From positions 3,782,001-3,846,000 of the forward strand of contig NZ_CP114288.1 in assembly GCF_027111335.1 (NCBI RefSeq): 64,000 nucleotides of DNA, given 5' to 3'. Below are positions 10,101-18,500 of this stretch, piece by piece. A model generated the notes under the pieces. The model had not been told where the DNA came from. It saw only the letters and a list, made by a program, of their open reading frames with translations, and ran no database searches. Both the position numbers and the translations under genes were made by a program. Origin of the DNA: Flavobacterium aquiphilum (GTDB lineage: Bacteria > Bacteroidota > Bacteroidia > Flavobacteriales > Flavobacteriaceae). Numbering within the stretch: the stretch's first letter is position 1; the number at the start of each line of letters is the position of its first letter.

Positions 10101-11316
10101 TTCCTCTTTTCTCATCAAAAAGATTTAATCCCCCTCCATCAGTACCAATCCAAATTCTATTTTTACTATCTTCAAGAACGGATTGGGCAATCTTTGCACT
10201 TAACCCTTCATTACTTTCAGACTTGTAGAAATAATGTCCAAAAGATGTTTTTGAAATAGCCAATTTATCGAGTCCTGTATTATAAGTTGTGATCCAATAA
10301 ATTCCCTTTTTATCCTCCAAAACCTTTGAAGGCTGATTATTTGATAGTGAAAAAGGGTTAAAAGGATTATGAGTCAGATGTTGCAACATTCCTTCTTTCT
10401 TATCTAACAAAAAAATACCGTCACCATCAGTAGAAGCCCATACAACACCTTTTCTATCCATATAAAGATGAAAAATTGGAACTGTCTTGTTTAAGTTTAA
10501 TGGAGAGACATTTTTAAAAGTATTCTTTTCAACGTTGAAAAGGAACAAATGGGCAATATCATTACCAATCCAAAAGTCGCCATCTTTATCAATCAGAATC
10601 TGTTTTGGAAGATGATTCAAATATTGATTACTGCTAAAATCAATCGAATATCTGACAAACTTATTGGTTTTTGGATTATACTTATGAAGATTACTACCTT
10701 TGGTTACTAGCCATACATTTCCAGCTTTATCTTCAACAGCACTGGTTACATCATTATTATCAATTGAAAATCGATCATTTTGTATATTACTATAATGACT
10801 GAACTTAATATTCTCATAAACTCCTCCTTGAGTATTATCTAGAAGTAATTTTGTAACTCCATTCTTGGTACACACCCATAGGGTATTTTTCCTTTTTTGA
10901 TATAATAAACCGTTAATTTCTTCACGGATGTTAAGCTCTGCACCCTTCTTTTTATCTAATTCAATCTTATGAAATTTCTCAGTATTTTTATCAAAAACAT
11001 TTAGACCGTTGCTAGTCCCAATCCATAAACGTCCCAATTTATCCTCAGTAATAACAGTAATTCTGTTATTACTTAACGAAGTTGGATCATCAAGAATGTT
11101 GCGATAAATTTCAAATTCATAACCATCATATTTATTCAAACCATCTATGGTTCCAAACCATAAAAAACCTTCATGGTCCTGAAGAATATCTACACATGTA
11201 CTGCTTGAAAGTCCTTTCGAAGTGTCTAAATTTTCGAATTTTAAATTAGAATATTGAGCATGCGAAAAGTAAGTAACTAAAATAAATAGCCACACATTAA
11301 TAATTTTACTTTTCAT
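7135..11316 (-). CDS. Hybrid two-component system regulator (HTCS): periplasmic sensor, histidine kinase, receiver and AraC-type DNA-binding domain
   Basis: This 1393-residue single-chain regulator has an N-terminal signal/anchor, then about 700 residues of Reg_prop beta-propeller blades (repeats such as DHEGFLWFGTIDGLNKYD and GRLWIGTSNGLNVFD), a Y_Y_Y domain (about 735-805), and a transmembrane helix (about 812-833). The kinase core has the phospho-acceptor motif SHEFRTPL (His near 863), followed by a HATPase domain with DTGIGL and GTGIGL glycine motifs. The receiver has VEDN and the phospho-acceptor in ISDVMMPEMDG (Asp near 1188). The C-terminus is an AraC/XylS helix-turn-helix (about 1290-1385). 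Such proteins bind an oligosaccharide in the periplasm and activate the adjacent sus genes. It precedes susC on the same strand. Confidence 0.95.
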   Translation of the reverse strand: MKSKIINVWLFILVTYFSHAQYSNLKFENLDTSKGLSSSTCVDILQDHEGFLWFGTIDGLNKYDGYEFEIYRNILDDPTSLSNNRITVITEDKLGRLWIGTSNGLNVFDKNTEKFHKIELDKKKGAELNIREEINGLLYQKRKNTLWVCTKNGVTKLLLDNTQGGVYENIKFSHYSNIQNDRFSIDNNDVTSAVEDKAGNVWLVTKGSNLHKYNPKTNKFVRYSIDFSSNQYLNHLPKQILIDKDGDFWIGNDIAHLFLFNVEKNTFKNVSPLNLNKTVPIFHLYMDRKGVVWASTDGDGIFLLDKKEGMLQHLTHNPFNPFSLSNNQPSKVLEDKKGIYWITTYNTGLDKLAISKTSFGHYFYKSESNEGLSAKIAQSVLEDSKNRIWIGTDGGGLNLFDEKRGTFRHFRARPGDPNSLSSDKIVNIVEGDNNVLWVCTWDAGLNKFYTETGKVKSYQYSRTNPFSIGQNTVWCARMDSNGYLWLGTSTAGLNLFDPVTEKFYQYKNIPGNSKSLISNFVFSLFIDSKNRLFVGTSQGLCVANLKGIKGHVPPKINFSEVKIKHIQGSRINNITDDKKGNLWVGTDMGLYELDSKLRLKKAYSSLDGLPNNLVVGIKEDDNGNLWITSKGGLSYLKPATGIFKNFNVHDGLQGTEFQSKSIDKTHDGRIIVGGINGFNIFNPHDISLKSSIVSPVISEIRLFNKKINPGEEVNGRILLNEAVSKVRDITLRYDQGYISFGFVALNYQNPERVKYAYKMIGLDENFISAGTTRIANYSNLEPGDYTFEVMASIDGQWDQARKTAIHLTVQSPPWKTWWAYCFYAIAFGTLLYFGVNYYTRKVKEEKEQELDQMKLNFFINVSHEFRTPLTLILNPVDKILSSFSDPEEVKKSALIIQRSSRRLLHLVNQLLDLRKMDLGKAPLEIKRLNIVKFSKDVFVLFEDLAKAKGIRFSFESSKKDLIGMFDPDKIEKILSNLLSNAVKFTDKGGSVILSISESHQEKATPVFWFLKKSKMQRVVNIKVTDTGIGLKKEEISKVFERFFHPDSSKTGTGIGLNFIKSLVELHQGEILVESEYQKGTTFTVRIPADLIENQKEFGSQNLKDNHKIDKNSITSTEYEIAISNENEETATPELEKGDRKVVLIVEDNKELRSHLKNELSGQFQVREAANGLIGLEKVKKYFPDIVISDVMMPEMDGFEMCRQIKTEIETSHIPVILLTARSLEEDRIEGYDTGADEYLSKPFNINVLKARIRNLLEARKRAKERFASIGSILPSSEIATNTIDEIFLDKTTKIVLGNISDPDFALEDIIREIGIGRSQFYRKISSITGQNPSNFIRTIRLKYASELLLTKQYSVKELTHMCGFNSSAYFTKTFKELFGVTPTQFLEDKSEKQ

Positions 11317-11884
11317 ATCCTCTTTTATTTATATATTATATTTTATTTTCAAAAATTTTTCAAAAATAGCTAATATATCAGAAATCATAATGAGATAAAA
11401 AGAATTTTAAAAAAAATAAAAAACTAAAACTAATTAATGAATATATTCTTAAATTCAGTTTTTACAAAAGAAGGATATATATGATTTTTATTTCCTCAAA
11501 GAGAACTCACAACTTCTTTTCTTCTTAAAAAAACAAGAATTTAAATAAATTTGAATTTATTCAGGCATAATGAACTTTCTAAAAATGATCCACCAAAAAT
11601 TTCCAATTGTTATTTATCAAAAACCAACGATATTAGAAGCCATTTTTACTATAATTATACTTGCAATCTTCTGGATCCTATCGTATAATATGCAATATAC
11701 CTGTATTTATACCCGATAAGGTATAATTAAGTAAAAAACACAATATTTATACCCGAAAAGGTATAAGGTCATGGAATGAGCATACCAGAGACTCGATACT
11801 AACACCAATGAAGATAAGCGGCGAGCGATAGCGAACAGGCGAAGCAATTACATATGACCAATAAAAAACAATAAATATCTGCAT
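11317..11884. other. Intergenic region upstream of the HTCS gene and the hipB-like gene
   Basis: These 568 bases contain no credible gene. The left part is very AT-rich and should carry the HTCS promoter (minus strand). The right part holds two palindromic operators (listed separately), then a stretch richer in G+C at about 11815-11850 that is unlike its surroundings, just before the small regulator gene. Confidence 0.6.
11707..11766 (+). promoter_or_regulatory. Two palindromic operators upstream of the hipB-like gene
   Basis: Two copies of TTATACC-N6-GGTATAA lie at 11707-11726 and 11747-11766, exactly 40 bp apart. The spacers are CGATAA and CGAAAA, so the direct repeat covers about 20 bases. 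HipB-family repressors bind palindromes of this general shape (the E. coli HipB site is TATCC-N8-GGATA) and repress their own operon. The next gene is a HipB-like regulator, so autoregulation by looping or cooperative binding is a reasonable inference. Confidence 0.7.
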
Positions 11885-12106
11885 ATGAAATTAAGTGAAT
11901 TTGTTAAAGAAAAAAGAAATGCAACCAATCTCACACAACCGGAATTGGCAGAAAAAGCAGGCGTAGGTCTTCGTTTTGTTCGTGATTTAGAACAGGGCAA
12001 AGAAACGGTACGTTTAGACAAAGTAAACCAAGTATTGCAATTATTTGGCTACCAAGTAGGTGCTGTTCCAACAAATTATAACACTACTATAGATGATAAA
12101 GGCTGA
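11885..12106 (+). CDS. HipB-like XRE-family small transcriptional regulator
   Basis: A 73-residue protein made almost only of an HTH_3 domain: LTQPELAEKAGVGLRFVRDL is the helix-turn-helix (about residues 17-36), followed by EQGKETVRLDKVNQVLQLFG, the conserved dimerisation end of the HipB/y4mF group. Members normally act as the antitoxin and autorepressor of a hipBA toxin-antitoxin operon. Here no HipA kinase gene follows; only a stub of its first codons is seen, overlapping by 14 bases. Two palindromic operators lie upstream. It may now be an orphan regulator. Confidence 0.8.
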   Translation: MKLSEFVKEKRNATNLTQPELAEKAGVGLRFVRDLEQGKETVRLDKVNQVLQLFGYQVGAVPTNYNTTIDDKG

Positions 12107-12170
12107 AATCAAAATACACAACACATTTGATCTGTTTTTTAGCGTTTTTAAACCCTTTTACTTTTTATAA
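12093..12170 (+). pseudogene. Truncated hipA N-terminal stub
   Basis: An ATG at 12093 overlaps the end of the hipB-like gene in the usual hipB-hipA manner and begins MIKAEIKIHNT, which resembles the start of Bacteroidota HipA N-terminal proteins (typically M-x-K-A-E/G-x-x-x-x-G). The frame loses similarity at about residue 12 and stops after 25 residues. No kinase-like reading frame follows. I read this as the remnant of a deleted hipA. The resemblance is short, so this is tentative. Confidence 0.4.
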
Positions 12171-12218
12171 AAAGAAAATTATTTTATAAAACTTTTATTG
12201 CAAAAACAGCTTATACAT

Positions 12219-12287
12219 CCGCTAAATTGTTATTTTTGAGTTCTGGTCAGTTCAAAAAAAGGTTTTTACATTAACTGACGTTAACGG
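12219..12287 (+). other. attC-like inverted repeat, upstream boundary of a single-gene cassette
   Basis: The outer arms are CCGCTAA (12219-12225) and TTAACGG (12281-12287), complementary except for one base. Inside are perfect inner arms GTCAGTT (12246-12252) and AACTGAC (12273-12279). The spacing between outer and inner arms is very uneven: 20 bases on the left side against one on the right. The outer CCGCTAA motif also starts the structure found after the next gene, which is the reason for considering this a recombination-site-like element. It is weaker than the downstream copy. Confidence 0.35.
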
Positions 12288-12327
12288 TAATTTTAACAGA
12301 CACCTTGCAAATAATGAACTATAAAAT

Positions 12328-13353
12328 ATGAGAAAAATTTTAACACTTATACTTATCATACAAATTTTTAATTCATTTGGACAGACCAACCAAATTAAGA
12401 ATATTCTATCGGAGCATTATGAGTTTAAAATGATAAGTAACGGTGACAATATGCCAAACTTTAATCCGATAAAGGATTCATTAACCGAAATACTCGTTTT
12501 ACTTCACAATAAAGTAAAACTTGAAGAGATTAAAAAATACTTTGGTTGGAATGAAATTGAGTTTAATGAAAAAATAAATCTACTTATAAAATCAAACTAT
12601 TTAAAAAAAGACAAGAATAATAATTTAATCCCCAATGTCTTTATTTGCTCTATCAAACAAGCAGACAAATTAAGAAAAAACTCAAATGAAATAATGATTG
12701 CAACGGCAAATTCAATTCAAAAAATTGAGCCGAAAATTAAAAAACAAATTAGTGAGATTAAATCATTAGCTAAATTTGACTTTAAGTATATTTCATTACT
12801 AATTTTAAGCGATGTACTGCTTGATAGTTGGCAAATTGAAAATGTTGAAAATGATTTTTTAAAATCAAAAAGAACAGAACGACACGGCAAAAATTATTAT
12901 GTTTCATATCAAGGAAAACTGAAAATCAATGCAGGAGAGGCATTAGGAATTTATGGAAATCAATATCAAGACACTTTAAATTATTCAATGTGTTGTTATG
13001 GTAATGTTCGATACACAGAAGAAGTAATTAAGAAAAATCAAGAATTGAAAAAAGTGTTTAGTGAAAATCCAAACGGTTTCCAATATCCAGTAATTGACAC
13101 ATTAGACTATTCAAAACTTCAAGTAATTGCTGATGAATACAAACCAATTTTAATTGACATTTTAAATAAATACAAACCTAAATTATTAAAAGAGTACAAT
13201 AAAAGTATTTACGCAACTGAAATTTCTTTTGAAGAATATTTTATTTGGTTTTATCACATATACTATACAGCAGTGACAGACGAATTAATTAAACGAAAGA
13301 GTATTAAATTGCCAGACGAAAAAGTTGCATTTTATATTTTGACGAACAATTAA
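12328..13353 (+). CDS. Exported protein of unknown function in a cassette-like setting
   Basis: A 341-residue protein with a clear signal peptide (hydrophobic LTLILIIQIFNSFGQ; cleavage likely near residue 18). I do not recognise the family. Residues about 50-105 resemble a winged-helix fold in rhythm, but that is a guess. A Cys pair occurs in YSMCCYGN (about residue 230) and the C-terminus has an aromatic helix (EEYFIWFYHIYYTA). The gene is unusually AT-rich even for this genome, and its stop is 7 bp before a strong attC-like inverted repeat, with a weaker one upstream. That arrangement, one gene and one palindrome, is typical of integron cassettes. Confidence 0.7.
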   Translation: MRKILTLILIIQIFNSFGQTNQIKNILSEHYEFKMISNGDNMPNFNPIKDSLTEILVLLHNKVKLEEIKKYFGWNEIEFNEKINLLIKSNYLKKDKNNNLIPNVFICSIKQADKLRKNSNEIMIATANSIQKIEPKIKKQISEIKSLAKFDFKYISLLILSDVLLDSWQIENVENDFLKSKRTERHGKNYYVSYQGKLKINAGEALGIYGNQYQDTLNYSMCCYGNVRYTEEVIKKNQELKKVFSENPNGFQYPVIDTLDYSKLQVIADEYKPILIDILNKYKPKLLKEYNKSIYATEISFEEYFIWFYHIYYTAVTDELIKRKSIKLPDEKVAFYILTNN

Positions 13354-13360
13354 AAAACTA

Positions 13361-13421
13361 CCGCTAACAGCAAGGATTTCGTTGCGTGCACAGCACGAAC
13401 AATGAAATCTGTGTTGAACGG
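13361..13421 (+). other. attC-like imperfect hairpin after the 341-residue gene
   Basis: A 61-base imperfect palindrome. The left arm runs CCGCTAACA, GATTTC, TTG, GTGC and the right arm runs GCAC, CAA, GAAATC, TGTTGAACGG, with unpaired bases between the blocks and the loop ACA at the centre. The right end contains GTTGAAC, which fits the integron R' core GTTRRRY exactly; the left core CGCTAAC fits RYYYAAC only in its last five bases. Bulged bases on one side are a known feature of attC sites. No integrase gene is visible in the window. Confidence 0.5.
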
Positions 13422-13757
13422 AACCGCTGTGATTCCGCAACTATGGAGTTATTGTAAAAAGGTTTGTAATTTTTCAAGAGGGTTATAGGAGAGCCGTAGA
13501 CTAATTTGTTTTGCGGGTACGAGTGTGACACTCGCACTAGCCATGATGCGAAATGCTCCCTTAGAAAACAAGTTTGTTTTGCAACTTTACCCAACGTGTC
13601 AGGCCTTATATATAGTTTCTGTTCGTCAGGTCTAGAGTTTGTCTACTGGTTTCATTCAGATTCCACTTCGCAATGGAAACCCTTGCTATCAGCTAACACT
13701 TCCCACTGTAAAGGCGTGCTCTGGACTTACACCTTAGAGTTACCGCCCATATTGGAC
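13422..13757. other. Non-coding segment richer in G+C
   Basis: This 336-base stretch is noticeably richer in G+C than the rest of the window and uses no recognisable coding pattern; short open frames exist on both strands but look like chance. It contains a hairpin CGAGTG-TGA-CACTCG at 13520-13534. The composition and position next to an attC-like element suggest transferred or decayed mobile DNA, possibly the rest of a cassette array or an insertion-element remnant. I recognise no gene in it. Confidence 0.5.
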
Positions 13758-13758
13758 A

Positions 13759-13789
13759 CAAAAAAAAGCCTATTTTTTAAATAGACTTT
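13759..13789 (-). terminator. Terminator of the second susCD operon
   Basis: Arms AAAGCCTATTT (13765-13775) and AAATAGACTTT (13779-13789) pair with a single mismatch around a 3-base loop. On the minus strand the hairpin runs into T residues (complement of 13759-13767). It sits 26 bp past the stop of the SusD gene. Confidence 0.7.
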
Positions 13790-13815
13790 TGAAAAAAAAA
13801 TTGACTAACACAAAC

Positions 13816-15585
13816 TTACTTGTAACCTTGATTTTGTTTAAATTCTTTAGTCACATCAATTGTTGACTGAGGTATTGGGAATATCCTTCTGAATGGCTGC
13901 GATACAGGTTTTGCAGTTCCAGCTAAATCAAATTTTCCAAAACGTATCATCTGTGGTCTTCTGTATAATTCCCAGTATAATTCAAAACCTATTTCATTAT
14001 ATAGTACTGTCGCATCCACAGCAGTAAGTTCTTTTCCTGGAGCATTGGCATACAATGACTCTCTTTTTCTGCTAGTACGTAATTTATTTAAATCCTGAAG
14101 CGCAGCCGCTGTATTACCTTTTCTAAAATAAGCTTCTGCTCTCATGGTATAAATACCTCCAAGACGATATAATGGCATATCAAAATTACTAGAACCATTT
14201 CCTTCTTCGGGATCAAATTCATACTTAAAAACACGAGCTCCTTGATTGATTTCATTTTGAGCAAAAATAGCTTGGGTAGGGTTTTTAAAAGTTAATGATG
14301 GTGTAAAATCCATTCTTGTAGTCGAACTTTTTTCCATATATAATGGAGAAACTTTTATACGATTCCCTACCATTTCGAAAGAACCTGAAGACAACAATAT
14401 TGGTCCAAATTGGGGGCCGGCTATAATACCTCTTGTAAAGTGAAACCATGGCAAACCAGCACTCTTAGGAACAATATCTGTTGCAGGAACACTTGGAGTT
14501 GTACCATCATTTGTAAACCATGTACCGTCAGAGTATTGGTAGGCTTGATTGAATCTAGGATCGTCATGATTATTATCCCATGTTGCATAAAATTCTGGAG
14601 TTATACAAGCTGCATTTGTTCCTCTGTTTGCTGGAGAAGTCCTTTGGTTGCGCTCCATAGATACGTAAGCGAAACTGTTTGAGCCATTTTTAATATAATC
14701 TATCTTTTGTGAAATAGCGAAAATTAGCTCAGTCCCTTTTGTATTGTCTATTGCAAAATTTTTAAAATAATTACTTTCTAAACTGTATTTTCCCGAATCA
14801 ATAAGCAATGATGTATAATAAATCACTCGATCCATATCTGTTCCACTTCCACTAACTGCTGCTTCATTAAAATTAAAATTAGAAAATGCATTGTAACGAT
14901 CTTTAAATACTGCTCGGTTCAAATACATGGTACTTAAAAACCCATAAGCAGCTTGTTTTGTAAATCTGCCGTGATGCGTCTGCTGAGAACCCATATCGGC
15001 TAAATCAGGAAGTAATGCTTCAACATCTGTAATTAATTTATCGATTTGTGTATCAGCTTTTAAAATCTGTAAAGGTGCATTTGGATTCATTGGATCTCTA
15101 TAAGGCGCCTGTCCAAATAAATCTAATGTTGTGTATAAATAATACGCTAACAGACCTTTTGCCTCCGCCAAAAATAATTTCTTTTCAGGAATGCTACTTT
15201 CTTCAGCAGATTGAATTGCAGTAAGAGAACGTGTAATTCCATTTGTCAATAAATTCCAGTTGTTTCCGATAACTGCATTATCAGAAGCCCAAGTAAACTC
15301 ATGCATTGCTCTCCATTTTCCGCCATCGCCCCAGTCACTTCCCCGTGTTGGTAAAATAGCTTCGTCTGTACTATATTCCTGCATAGAAAAAACAGCTCCA
15401 TGATCTGTAAAAGTTCCATCTCCTAATCTATCATAAGCCGCTGCAAGTGCATTAGCTGGATTAGAAGTATTACCGTTTGACACTTCGTCTAAAACAACTT
15501 CATCTAGGTTCGTACAACTGGTAAACAGCCAAATAAAAGAGAATAAAGCAGTAATTTTAATATTAAAAAATGTTTTTGTTTTCAT
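13816..15585 (-). CDS. SusD/RagB-family outer-membrane lipoprotein (second locus)
   Basis: A 589-residue SusD-like protein with lipoprotein signal ending LFTSCTNLDE (Cys24). It has the TPR-like family features: AEAKGLLAYYLYTTLDLFGQ near residue 140, GGIYTMRAEAYFRKGNTAAA and LNKLRTSRKRE near the C-terminal third, YWELYRRPQMIRFGKFD, and the ending PIPQSTIDVTKEFKQNQGYK. It starts 6 bp after the end of susC, so the two are translated from one message. Its job is substrate capture at the cell surface with the adjacent SusC. Substrate not known. Confidence 0.95.
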   Translation of the reverse strand: MKTKTFFNIKITALFSFIWLFTSCTNLDEVVLDEVSNGNTSNPANALAAAYDRLGDGTFTDHGAVFSMQEYSTDEAILPTRGSDWGDGGKWRAMHEFTWASDNAVIGNNWNLLTNGITRSLTAIQSAEESSIPEKKLFLAEAKGLLAYYLYTTLDLFGQAPYRDPMNPNAPLQILKADTQIDKLITDVEALLPDLADMGSQQTHHGRFTKQAAYGFLSTMYLNRAVFKDRYNAFSNFNFNEAAVSGSGTDMDRVIYYTSLLIDSGKYSLESNYFKNFAIDNTKGTELIFAISQKIDYIKNGSNSFAYVSMERNQRTSPANRGTNAACITPEFYATWDNNHDDPRFNQAYQYSDGTWFTNDGTTPSVPATDIVPKSAGLPWFHFTRGIIAGPQFGPILLSSGSFEMVGNRIKVSPLYMEKSSTTRMDFTPSLTFKNPTQAIFAQNEINQGARVFKYEFDPEEGNGSSNFDMPLYRLGGIYTMRAEAYFRKGNTAAALQDLNKLRTSRKRESLYANAPGKELTAVDATVLYNEIGFELYWELYRRPQMIRFGKFDLAGTAKPVSQPFRRIFPIPQSTIDVTKEFKQNQGYK

Positions 15586-15591
15586 AATAAA

Positions 15592-18500
15592 TTATAATTT
15601 TAAAGTTGCTCCGAAACTAAAAGTTCTAGAAGTTGGGTAACTGGCATAATCAATACCAATAGATTGGTTTCCTCCGTTTGATTTAGGACTGTTAATTAAA
15701 GGATCATATCCTGTATAATTCGTAATCGTAAGCAAATTTTGGCCTGTAACAAAAAGTGTTAATCCGTTTAACCAATTCACTTCTTTTAGATTAAAATTAT
15801 ATCCAATACGGGCAGTATTTAATCTAATAAAATCAGATTTTTCTAAAAATAATGTGGATAAAATTGGTGAGTTTGCCGGATTTGCACCCGACTCATAATA
15901 CCCCGTTGCAACATTTCGGTCCGAAGCTAAGTTGTTTATGTTTAATGCATTCAATCCTGTATTATTCAATAAATAACCTCCTGTTTGACCGATAATAGAG
16001 AAAGAAAAACTAAAGTTTTTATAATTCATATCACTATTAAATCCGTAATAGAAAGTAGGTAAAGCACTTTCGATAATAACTCTGTCACTATTGTCAATTT
16101 TACCATCTCCATTAGTATCTCTAAAAATATTTGCACCAGTAGCATCAAAACCAATATGATCCAGTAAATAGAAAGATCCCGCTGAATAGCCACTTCTGTA
16201 AATATTGGCATTAACACCTGACTGTCCCGGGCCTGAAATAGTACCTGTTAAAATTTCGGAAACTGGTAAATTCTCGATTTTGTTATTTAAAGTAGCTCCG
16301 TTCATATCGATATTCCAACTGAAATCTTTTGTATCGATTAATTTTGAACCAATCATAAACTCTAAACCTTTATTTATAATTTCTCCATCAATATTGGTCC
16401 AAATTGTTGGTGTTGGACTCAAAGCCTGTGAAGGAATATTTAAAATTGCATCTGTAGTCGTTTTATTAAAATAATCAAGTGTTCCATAGAATTTATCATT
16501 CCAAAAACTAAAATCTAAACCTACATTGAATTGTGTTACTACTTCCCATTTTAAGTCGGGATTTGGAGTTCTGTTTACAGAAACACCATTTACTAAATTC
16601 AAATCATCATACAAATAATAACCATCAGCACCAGATAAAGAATAACTTGCTTTAGTAATTTTATTTTCTACTTCCTGATTTCCAGTTTGTCCCCAGCTTG
16701 CTCTTACTTTTAAATTATTAAGAGCCTTAATATTTTTTAAAAAACTTTCTTTATTAATATTCCATCCTATTGCAAAAGAAGGGAAGTATCCATATTTATT
16801 ATTTTCTCCAAAACGAGTAGAACCGTCTGCTCTCATAGAAGCAGTCAAAAGATACTTTTCATTAAAAGTGTAATTTAATCTTCCAAAATAAGATTGTAAT
16901 TCGTTTTCCTGAGCATAACCATTAGTTCCTGACTGTGTTCCTGTAAAACCGGGATTGATTGACGGTTTAACACCGGTTCCTTCAGCTGCAACTCCGTCTA
17001 CACTGAAACTAGTTCCGGATCTTTCAAACTTTTGATAGGAGAATCCACCTAAAACTTCGATTTTATGTTTACCAAATAAACCATTATAAGTCAAGTAATT
17101 GTCAGTTAAAGTATTTTTAGAATCGAGATTATTCTGAACGTATTTTCCTTTTGGATTTAAATCTGTCAAGTTTGGAAAAATAGTTGTATTTCTTTCTGCC
17201 ATAGAACGATCTATTCCAAAATTAATTTTATATTCTAATCCTTTAACTATTCTCAATGAAGCTTCAAAGTTCCCTAAAACTCTCAGAGTACGTGTTTGGT
17301 CTTCATAAATACTTAATAAATATGCCGGATTATAATGCGCATTCATATTGAAGTTCGTATATTTTCCGTTGGCATCATACACAGAACGTGTTGGATTTGC
17401 CATCAAAGTATGCACTAGTAACTGTCCGTTAGAACCACCATCATCACTTGTAGGTACACCGTTATCTTTTGTTTCGCTGGCAGTAAGATTCATTTTTAAT
17501 TTCAAACGTTTATTATCTAAAAATGATTCAGCAGCGTTAATTCGGCCAGTCATGCGTTTGAAACTACTATTATGAATGATCCCTTCCTGATTCAATTGCG
17601 ATACCGAAGCATAATAATTCCCTGATTCTGTTTGTTTAGCGAAAGATAAAGCATTACTTGTCGTAATTGCCTCTCTAAAAATTACATCTTGCCAATCTGT
17701 ATTTCCACCATGATTAAAAGCAGGATCTTTAATAGCCGATTTGTATTGATCAGCATTTAAAACGTCTAATTTATTTGCTACAGTAGAAATTCCCAGAGAT
17801 GTGTCAAAAGTCATTGTGCCTTCGCCTTTTGATCCTTTTTTAGTCGTTATCAAAACAACTCCATTAGATCCTCTTGCGCCATAAATTGCAGAAGCAGAAG
17901 CATCTTTTAAAACTGTAATCGATTCGATATCGCTATTATTCAAAAAGTTTAACGGATTTTTAGCTGCAGAAGCACCAAAACCTACATTGGTACCAGATGG
18001 ACTAACATCATCATTTGACAATGGCACACCATCTACAACAAACAAAGGTGTGCTTCCACTTCTAATAGATCCAACACCTCTAATAGTAACATTTACACCA
18101 GCTCCCGGCTCACCACTTGTGCTTACGACACGAACTCCAGCCACTTTTCCTTGTATTAAATTGTCTGGCGAAATGCTTACACCTTGTTTAAAATTTTCTG
18201 CCGTAAGCTGTGTTACAGCCCCCGTAACATCTTTTTTTGATTGTTTACCATATCCAACGACTAAAACCTCATTCAACACAGAAGTATTAGGTTCTAATTG
18301 AATTGTCATAAAACTTTTTTGAGCAATTATCGTTTTAGTTTTATATCCTAAATATGAAATCTCAAGAGTCCTACCCTCCTCTACTGTAATTTCAAAGCCT
18401 CCATCAAAGTCTGTTGCTACTGCATTTTTGGTAGTCACTTCTAAAATCGTTGCTCCAGGGATTGGCACTCCATTTTCATCCAAAATCTTTCCTTTTACTT

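Noticed and set aside
11885..12327. Complete hipBA toxin-antitoxin operon
   Set aside because: No HipA kinase frame follows; only a 25-codon stub is present before the attC-like structure.
13364..13784. Overlapping open frames on both strands in the G+C-richer island
   Set aside because: They overlap each other and the attC-like hairpin, have odd composition, and show no domain. Higher G+C lowers the number of stops by itself.
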